DNA of 46,211 bases from the NCBI GenBank assembly GCA_017646625.1, contig JAGCMF010000023.1, positions 1 through 46,211 on the forward strand. Reading direction: 5' to 3'. Both the position numbers and the translations under genes were made by a program. This document shows, one piece after another, positions 41,245 through 46,211 of this stretch. The stretch is from Alistipes sp. GTDB lineage: Bacteria; Bacteroidota; Bacteroidia; Bacteroidales; Rikenellaceae. The stretch's first letter is position 1, and the number at the start of each line of letters is the position of its first letter. The notes beneath the pieces were generated by a model. The model searched no databases. It was not told where the DNA came from and saw nothing but the letters and a program-made list of their open reading frames with translations.

Positions 41245-41847
41245 ATGAATAGTGTGACATGGGATTGGCCTCTCTTCGAGGCGTTGAACTTTAATGGCCC
41301 CGCGTGGTTCGATGGCGTGATGTCTGCCATCTCGGGCATCGTCATGTGGATACCTCTCTATCTGCTTATTATATATCTTGTGTGGCAGAGGTATTCGTGG
41401 CGTGGCATCGTCGCTTTTATTGTTGCTGTGGCCTTTGCTGTTGCCTTTGCCGACATCGTGGCGGGCATCTTCAAGCACTCTGGTCCGTTGAAGCATCTGT
41501 GGCCCGATTTTCCTGTTCGCCAGAGGCCTATGTTTACCGAGGGTCTGGAGGATGTGCATGTTGTCTCTACGCGCCATGGCGAGTATGGCACGGTGTCGGC
41601 ACATGCCGCAACGATAGTCTCGCTGGCGCTGCTCGCCTCATGTGCTGTGCGTAAGGTGTGGTTCACGCTTGTTATGTGCTTCGTGGCACTCATCATATGC
41701 TACTCACGTATATACCTTGCCTGCCACTTCCCACAGGATATACTCCTCGGTGCGGGTGTGGGAGCTGTTGCTGGAGGTCTCGGGGTGTTTATCTTTCGCT
41801 GGATTTCGGGACAGAGCAAGCGAAGAGGTGTGAGGCAGGGGGTGTGA
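41245..41847 (+). CDS. PAP2-family membrane phosphatase
   Basis: A 200-residue integral membrane phosphatase of the type that dephosphorylates undecaprenyl diphosphate or phosphatidylglycerol phosphate. Motif 1 is represented by RQRP (92-95) after the Lys of KHLWPD. Motif 2 reads VSAHA (His120), with Ala where PSGH has Gly. Motif 3 is SRIYLACHFPQD (Ser154, Arg155, His161, Asp165). Five or six helices are visible. It ends the envelope operon and is followed by a strong terminator. The substrate is unassigned. Confidence 0.88.
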   Translation: MNSVTWDWPLFEALNFNGPAWFDGVMSAISGIVMWIPLYLLIIYLVWQRYSWRGIVAFIVAVAFAVAFADIVAGIFKHSGPLKHLWPDFPVRQRPMFTEGLEDVHVVSTRHGEYGTVSAHAATIVSLALLASCAVRKVWFTLVMCFVALIICYSRIYLACHFPQDILLGAGVGAVAGGLGVFIFRWISGQSKRRGVRQGV

Positions 41848-41882
41848 CGTCGGGTGTTGCCCTAACCCTAAAAGTGTAAATG

Positions 41883-41920
41883 TGCGTCACAGAGTGCTGT
41901 GGCGCATGTTTTTGTTTTTT
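41883..41920 (+). terminator. Terminator of the envelope operon
   Basis: TGCGTCACAG (41883-41892) pairs with CTGTGGCGCA (41897-41906), one G.U included, around AGTG. TGTTTTTGTTTTTT follows. Confidence 0.9.
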
Positions 41921-41957
41921 GTGAATAAAGTGTCGAAAAAATAGTGTGTCGATAGGG

Positions 41958-41987
41958 TTGTTATCCCGCGAAAAAACACGAATTTTG
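41958..41987 (+). promoter_or_regulatory. Probable nrdJ promoter
   Basis: TTG (41958-41960) and GAATTTTG (41980-41987) approximate the -33 and -7 boxes, the latter one base from consensus. The leader would be about 85 nt, too short for a typical cobalamin riboswitch. It contains CCCC and GGGG runs (42001-42027) that could form a small hairpin. Confidence 0.5.
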
Positions 41988-42078
41988 TATGCCTGAATTA
42001 TCCCCCTTTTGTAATGCAGGGGTAGGGTGCGGATACGACAATAAGAGGAAAAATAATAACAATAAAAAAGATATAAAG

Positions 42079-44625
42079 ATGACTCAAAAACCTACAAATG
42101 AAAAGCTTACGACGGTTAAGTATGACGATGCTGTTGCCGCTACGAAGGAGTATTTTCGTGGTGATGACCTCGCAGCACAGGTATGGGTTAGTAAGTATGC
42201 GTTGAAGGACTCCTTCGGCAACATCTACGAATCTACACCTACGGACATGCACAACCGTATCACAGCCGAGTTGGTGCGTATCGAGAATAAGTACCCTAAC
42301 CCATTGACCAGCGAGCAGATTTTCGAGCTTCTCGACCACTTCCGCTATGTCATCCCCCAGGGTGGCCCTATGACAGGTATCGGTAATAACCTTCAGGTGG
42401 CGTCGTTGTCTAACTGCTTCGTCATCGGCCATAAGAATCCTGCCGACTCATACGGTGGTATCTTCCGTATGGATGAGGAGCAGGTGCAGCTCATGAAGCG
42501 TCGTGGTGGCGTCGGTCACGACCTCTCGCACATCCGCCCTACAGGTAGCCCTGTGCTTAACTCTGCACTCACCTCTACAGGTATCGTTCCCTTCATGGAA
42601 CGCTACTCTAACTCTACGCGTGAGGTTGCGCAGGATGGACGTCGTGGTGCCCTCATGCTCTCGCTTCTTATCAAGCACCCCGATGCCGAGCACTTCATCG
42701 ATGCGAAGGTAGACACAGGTAAGGTTACAGGTGCTAACGTATCTATCAAGATCGATGACGAGTTCATGCGTGCTGCGCTGTCGGGACAGATGTACCGCCA
42801 GCAGTTCCCTATAGGTGCCCAAAAGCCATTGTACGAGAAGGATATCGATGCGAAGAAGCTTTGGGATAAGATTATCTACAATGCATGGAAGTCTGCCGAG
42901 CCAGGTGTGTTGTTCTGGGATACCATCATCCGTGAGAGTGTGCCCGACTGCTACGCTGACGAGGGCTTCCGCACAGTATCTACCAACCCATGTGGCGAGA
43001 TTCCATTGTGCCCATATGATAGCTGCCGTCTGCTTGCTCTCAACCTCTTGAGCTATGTAGATGCACCATTTACGAAGGATGCGAAGTTCAACTTCGACAA
43101 GTTCAAGGAGCATGTTGCTATGGCTATGCACCTTATGGACGATATCATCGACCTCGAGCTCGAGAAGGTGGAGCTTATCATCGATAAGATTGCTTCAGAC
43201 CCCGAGGATGAGGATGTACGTCGTGTGGAGCTTGAGTTGTGGAAGAAGATTAAGGATATGGCATTGAAGGGTCGCCGTACAGGTCTTGGCATCACCGCCG
43301 AGGGTGATATGTTGGCAGCTTTAGGTATGCGTTATGGCTCGGAGGAGGCTATCGACTTTGCCGTTATGGTGCATAAGACACTCGCTGTTGAGGCCTACCG
43401 TGCCTCTGTTATGATGGCCAAGGATCGTGGTGCCTTCGGTGTCTTTAACTTCGAGAAGGAGGCTGGCAACCCAATGGTTGAACGTATCTTGGAGGCTGCT
43501 CCCGAGCTCCGTGAGCTCATGCAGAAGTATGGTCGTCGTAACATCGCCATGCTCACCATCGCACCTACAGGTACCACCTCGCTTATGTCGCAGACAACAT
43601 CGGGTATAGAGCCTGTATTCCGCCCTGTATATAAGCGTCGTCGTAAGATTAATCCATCGGATAAGGATCAGGTGGCCTCATATGTCGACGAGACAGGCGA
43701 GAAGTTCATCGAGTACTACGTATACCACCACCAGTTTGTTAAGTGGCTCGAGATTAACGGCTACGACATCTCGCGACTACAGACAATCTCGGAGGAGGAG
43801 CTCAACGAGTGGCTTAAGGCCTCGCCATACTATAAGGCTACGGCAAACGATATCGACTGGGTTGCGAAGGTGAAGATGCAGGGTGCCATCCAGAAGTGGG
43901 TAGACCACTCTATCTCTGTCACTGTGAACCTTCCTAATGAGGTTACCGAAGAGCTTGTTGCCGAGGTATACCGCACAGCGTGGGAGTCTGGCTGTAAGGG
44001 TATCACTGTGTATCGTGATGGCTGCCGTGATGGTGTGCTTCTCGACCTTAAGGATAAGGGTAAGAAGGGTAAGTGCGAGATTGGTAGCATCCGTCGTCCA
44101 GAGTCTATCCCTGCAGATATCGTACGTTTCAAGAATGGCTCGGAGGATTGGATTGCCTTCGTTGGTAAGCAGGATGACCGCCCTTATGAGATCTTTACAG
44201 GTAAGATTGAGGAGGATGCTATGTATATCCCCAAGAGCATCACTAATGGTAACATCCTTAAGGTTACCGAGGCTGATGGCACCAAGCGTTACGACTTCCA
44301 GTACCAGGACCGCTATGGTTATGTAAATACCATCGGTGGTATCTCACGCCTCTTCGATGAGGAGTTCTGGAACTATGCGAAGCTCATCTCTGGTGTGTTG
44401 CGTTATGGTATGCCTATCGACAAGGTTGTGCAGCTCGTTGACGGCTTGCACCTCGATAGCGAGACTATCAACACATGGAAGAATGGTGTTGAACGTGCCT
44501 TGAAGCAGTATATCAAGGATGGTACCCGCGGTAAGGGTCGTTGTCCACAGTGTGGTCAGGAGAATATGGCCTACCAGAATGGTTGCTTGACATGTATGGC
44601 GTGTGGCTATTCGAAGTGTAACTAA
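42079..44625 (+). CDS. nrdJ: Adenosylcobalamin-dependent ribonucleotide reductase (class II)
   Basis: NrdJ makes deoxyribonucleotides with B12 and works with or without oxygen. The 848-residue protein has NPCGEIPL with the catalytic Cys, and LQVASLSNCFV with an active-site Cys. RRGGVGHDLSHIRP and IAPTGTTSLMSQTTSGIEP complete the family motifs. A C-terminal region carries a Cys-rich tail, CPQCGQ ... CLTCMACGYSKC, for thiol shuttling or zinc. ATG at 42079 fits the family start and the A-rich leader. A start at 41989 would lie two bases past the -7 box and is rejected. Confidence 0.95.
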   Translation: MTQKPTNEKLTTVKYDDAVAATKEYFRGDDLAAQVWVSKYALKDSFGNIYESTPTDMHNRITAELVRIENKYPNPLTSEQIFELLDHFRYVIPQGGPMTGIGNNLQVASLSNCFVIGHKNPADSYGGIFRMDEEQVQLMKRRGGVGHDLSHIRPTGSPVLNSALTSTGIVPFMERYSNSTREVAQDGRRGALMLSLLIKHPDAEHFIDAKVDTGKVTGANVSIKIDDEFMRAALSGQMYRQQFPIGAQKPLYEKDIDAKKLWDKIIYNAWKSAEPGVLFWDTIIRESVPDCYADEGFRTVSTNPCGEIPLCPYDSCRLLALNLLSYVDAPFTKDAKFNFDKFKEHVAMAMHLMDDIIDLELEKVELIIDKIASDPEDEDVRRVELELWKKIKDMALKGRRTGLGITAEGDMLAALGMRYGSEEAIDFAVMVHKTLAVEAYRASVMMAKDRGAFGVFNFEKEAGNPMVERILEAAPELRELMQKYGRRNIAMLTIAPTGTTSLMSQTTSGIEPVFRPVYKRRRKINPSDKDQVASYVDETGEKFIEYYVYHHQFVKWLEINGYDISRLQTISEEELNEWLKASPYYKATANDIDWVAKVKMQGAIQKWVDHSISVTVNLPNEVTEELVAEVYRTAWESGCKGITVYRDGCRDGVLLDLKDKGKKGKCEIGSIRRPESIPADIVRFKNGSEDWIAFVGKQDDRPYEIFTGKIEEDAMYIPKSITNGNILKVTEADGTKRYDFQYQDRYGYVNTIGGISRLFDEEFWNYAKLISGVLRYGMPIDKVVQLVDGLHLDSETINTWKNGVERALKQYIKDGTRGKGRCPQCGQENMAYQNGCLTCMACGYSKCN

Positions 44626-44645
44626 ATAGTGACTAATAGATATGA

Positions 44646-44678
44646 GGTTGCCCAACAGCGTGTTGGGCAACCTTTTTT
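44646..44678 (+). terminator. nrdJ terminator
   Basis: GGTTGCCCAACA (44646-44657) pairs perfectly with TGTTGGGCAACC (44661-44672) around GCG, followed by TTTTTT. Confidence 0.93.
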
Positions 44679-44682
44679 GTGT

Positions 44683-44748
44683 CGTTACGCTTGCCCTCAA
44701 AATGCTCATTTACGTTCAGTAAACTCCGCTTTTTCGGGCTTCGCAACG
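44683..44748 (+). repeat. Class II core hairpin without outer arms (copy F)
   Basis: Paired stems are CGTT with AACG, GCCC with GGGC, AAAA with TTTT, and TTTAC with GTAAA, topped by the loop GTTCA. The 6x6 internal loop TGCTCA opposite CTCCGC is identical to copy D. Stem sequences differ from D but pair just as well. The outer arms of the family are absent. The next 80 bp are GC-rich (CCGCGAGTAAGCGAGAGCAG onward) with no gene seen. Confidence 0.8.
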
Positions 44749-44858
44749 CCGCGAGTAAGCGAGAGCAGAGGCCGCTTGTGGACTATGCCGAGCGTGAGCG
44801 GTGAAAAGGAACTTAAGCCTAAAACTACATCTTTTTATTCACTCTCTCAACATATGAA

Positions 44859-44894
44859 GGGCTGACTAAATTACTTTTAGTCAGCCCCTTTTTT
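44859..44894 (+). terminator. Second strong terminator, 180 bp past nrdJ
   Basis: GGGCTGACTAAA (44859-44870) pairs perfectly with TTTAGTCAGCCC (44876-44887), then TTTTTT (44889-44894). No gene lies between it and the first terminator, so it may end a short transcript covering copy F. Confidence 0.88.
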
Positions 44895-44936
44895 GTGCTT
44901 TTGGTGTGAAAGTTGAATTTTTTTTTTGCCATTAAT

Positions 44937-44968
44937 TTTGCTTATTTAATTTTTAGTGTTTAACTTTG
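44937..44968 (+). promoter_or_regulatory. Promoter of the orphan lipoprotein gene
   Basis: TTTG (44937-44940), 20 bases, then TAACTTTG (44961-44968). The leader is about 110 nt and holds the C9-A9 run at 44978-44995. Confidence 0.65.
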
Positions 44969-44977
44969 TGAAGCGAG

Positions 44978-44995
44978 CCCCCCCCCAAAAAAAAA
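44978..44995. repeat. C9-A9 homopolymer run in the lipoprotein leader
   Basis: Nine Cs (44978-44986) are followed at once by nine As (44987-44995), about ten bases past the -7 box. A T10 run also lies upstream, in 44918-44927. Such runs slip during replication and near a promoter can vary expression. Confidence 0.8.
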
Positions 44996-45086
44996 TGTTT
45001 GTACTATGAAGAATTTACTCACTTGGTGAATTATTAGTTGGCTACTAAATTATATTGAGTTGATATTTAATTAAATAGTTACAATT

Positions 45087-45740
45087 ATGAAAAAGTTTTA
45101 TATGTTTGCATTGATTGCAATGGGTTTTGCAATGGTGGGTTGTAATGATGATATGTCAAATGGTGAGGTTATGCTCCCTGATGATGTCGTAGAAATGGAG
45201 AGCTGGATTAGTGAGCAGAATGGAGAGTTTAACGATAGCGACTTTATCGAGGTCTTGGTGCACGGCGTATTCGATATTGTTGATCAGGATCTCTACACAA
45301 TTGATGGTAAGTATATCCCTGGTGATCATCATTTCGAGTTTGACGGTGGTCTACCACCATCTCATCGCATAATATTTAATGAGGATGGAACATTCTTGAT
45401 GTGCTACAATTTCCACTCATACTGTGTCCCCGAAATAATGTCTATATCTGATGGCTTCTTGAAGGGTGAGTGGACTTACGATGAAAAGAGTAGGGTATTG
45501 ACATATTCGTGGTTGGACATTCTTTGGGATAAAACAACTCCTCGATGCGTTGACATGGAGGTTAAGTACCTTAAGGGTAATATTGCTATCATGGATGAAA
45601 AGCATACACGACTTGATGGTAAAGGAAATTGGGTTGAAAGAGTAGCTCGTTGTCGTGTGAAATTTGATGTCATAGGTAGAGACGAGGCACTTGCAAAGTA
45701 TGTAAATGATATAAATGCTTTACGAAGCGAGGTTAAATAA
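45087..45740 (+). CDS. Orphan lipoprotein of unknown function
   Basis: I do not recognise a family. The 217-residue protein starts MKKFYMFALIAMGFAMVGC, a type II signal with the lipidated Cys at 19, so it is an envelope lipoprotein. The mature part is acidic (DDMSNGEVMLPDDVVEMESW) and then beta-rich. It includes HRIIFNEDGTFLMCYNFHSY and GEWTYDEKSRVLTYSW, which recall small lipocalin-like domains of Bacteroidetes lipoproteins. Codons are more AT-rich than those of the neighbouring genes. It has its own promoter and terminator. Recent acquisition is possible. Confidence 0.75.
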   Translation: MKKFYMFALIAMGFAMVGCNDDMSNGEVMLPDDVVEMESWISEQNGEFNDSDFIEVLVHGVFDIVDQDLYTIDGKYIPGDHHFEFDGGLPPSHRIIFNEDGTFLMCYNFHSYCVPEIMSISDGFLKGEWTYDEKSRVLTYSWLDILWDKTTPRCVDMEVKYLKGNIAIMDEKHTRLDGKGNWVERVARCRVKFDVIGRDEALAKYVNDINALRSEVK

Positions 45741-45796
45741 CCTACCATAGGCAAACATAATAATTAAAGAAGCTGACTCACGGGTAGCGCTTTTTC

Positions 45797-45826
45797 GGCG
45801 GTGAATTTTATTTCACCGCCTGTTTT
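45797..45826 (+). terminator. Terminator after the lipoprotein gene
   Basis: GGCGGTGAA (45797-45805) pairs perfectly with TTCACCGCC (45812-45820) and is followed by TGTTTT. It lies about 55 bp after the stop. Confidence 0.85.
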
Positions 45827-45970
45827 GTTGATATACATTGCATTAGATTGCTGCGTTGTGAAACGACTTTTTGTGCAAAAATGGTTTAAGCATTGATTTT
45901 GCCCTTTTGTGTGTAGTCTTCTATGTAGTATAAATTAAGTTTAAAGATATAATATGCTAAATTATTTAGT

Positions 45971-45996
45971 GGTCTAAAAAATTAGACCTATATTTG
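45971..45996 (+). promoter_or_regulatory. Promoter with embedded operator-like palindrome, DUF4160 gene
   Basis: GGTCTAA (45971-45977) and TTAGACC (45982-45988) form a perfect inverted repeat with a four-base AAAA centre. It fills the spacer and ends one base before the -7 box TATATTTG (45989-45996). A protein bound there would block polymerase, so this is a candidate repressor site. The gene starts 22 bp past the box. Confidence 0.62.
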
Positions 45997-46018
45997 CATA
46001 GACAAAACAAATACTACT

Positions 46019-46211
46019 ATGCCTACGATTTTTGAAATTTTCGGACTGCGTTTCTTTTTCTACTCTGACGAGCACCTGCCGATCCATGTTCATATTGAGT
46101 ATGGAGGTAACGATGCAAAGGTTGAGATTGCGACTCGCAAGGTTGTTTAAAATCGAGGATTGAAGCCACGAGAGTTGAAAAAAGCAACACAGTTGATTGA
46201 GATGTACGAGC
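46019..46211 (+). pseudogene. DUF4160 gene interrupted by an in-frame stop (runs off the window)
   Basis: From ATG 46019 the frame reads MPTIFEIFGLRFFFYSDEHL and then PIHVHIEYGG, the typical start of small DUF4160 proteins often found in toxin-antitoxin-like pairs. A TAA stop at 46148-46150 cuts it at 43 residues. The same frame then continues without a gap as NRGLKPRELKKATQLIEMYE to the window end. That is the expected rest of the domain, where relatives have ENKGLKPREL-like sequence. A single base change in one codon (for example AAA or GAA to TAA) would explain this. A 43-residue product, readthrough, or a sequencing error are the other options. Confidence 0.75.

Noticed and set aside
41988-42078. 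Cobalamin riboswitch before the B12-dependent reductase
   Set aside because: The leader is only about 85 nt and shows no B12-box-like sequence.
41989-42078. Extended N-terminus of nrdJ from the ATG at 41989
   Set aside because: That ATG lies two bases after the probable -7 box, so it precedes or coincides with the transcript start. The extension is Asn/Lys-rich leader sequence.
1-46211. tRNA, rRNA or complete insertion sequence
   Set aside because: No cloverleaf-like or rRNA sequence and no transposase or integrase gene was recognised by eye. A tRNAscan-SE and ISfinder search would settle this.

Overview
The window looks like a chromosomal segment of a gut-type Bacteroidales bacterium. The grounds are promoters of the Bacteroidetes form (-7 box TAnnTTTG, with a TTTG -33 box where one can be seen), A-rich leaders with weak Shine-Dalgarno sites, a Bacteroidetes-type MraY with a long extra loop, and lipoproteins with a Cys right after a short signal. 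Futalosine-pathway menaquinone genes (mqnC, mqnB, mqnD) instead of a men cluster point away from Bacteroides itself. Rikenellaceae/Alistipes is my best guess, not a demonstration.

Layout. 1-59 is the 3' end of an unrecognised gene. 60-731 is a repeat-rich spacer. 732-5681 (+) is an amino-acid fermentation cassette: iorA, iorB, a class I/II aminotransferase and an acyl-CoA transferase, which together could turn aromatic amino acids into arylacetates with reduced ferredoxin. 6015-7288 (-) holds gcvH and birA. 7373-13456 (+) is a tight five-gene operon: glutaminyl cyclase lipoprotein, homocysteine methyltransferase, M20 amidohydrolase, RNase R, mqnC. 13508-26577 (-) is a ten-gene, 13-kb operon with the first half of the division/cell-wall cluster (rsmH, ftsL, ftsI, murE, mraY, murD, ftsW), running on into hslR, leuS and a small FNT-family channel. 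murG, murC, ftsQ, ftsA and ftsZ do not follow. 26650-36270 holds a GNAT acyltransferase, a ROK kinase, a prenyl diphosphate synthase, a U32 peptidase-family protein, an M24 aminopeptidase, formate-THF ligase and mqnB-mqnD. 36329-41847 (+) is an envelope operon: cation exchanger, degenerate metallopeptidase, SGNH hydrolase, MBOAT acyltransferase, PAP2 phosphatase. 42079-44625 is a B12-dependent ribonucleotide reductase. The right end is AT-richer and holds an orphan lipoprotein and a DUF4160 gene broken by an in-frame stop.

The most unusual content is between the genes. At least seven intergenic copies, plus one core-only copy, belong to a modular repeat family of about 70-130 bp. Four copies begin on the TAA stop codon of the gene before them. 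Full copies are closed by inverted arms (TTTGTTGTGATAAGGG ... CCCTTCTGACAACAAA), carry a small 5' hairpin, and hold one of two alternative central hairpins. Stems change sequence between copies but keep pairing, while loops and internal bulges stay constant. That is the pattern expected of a structure under selection. Two copies sit beside arrays of a 9-bp, telomere-like TTAGGGANN repeat, and another abuts a perfect 35-bp inverted repeat. I cannot tell without database searches whether this family is already named.
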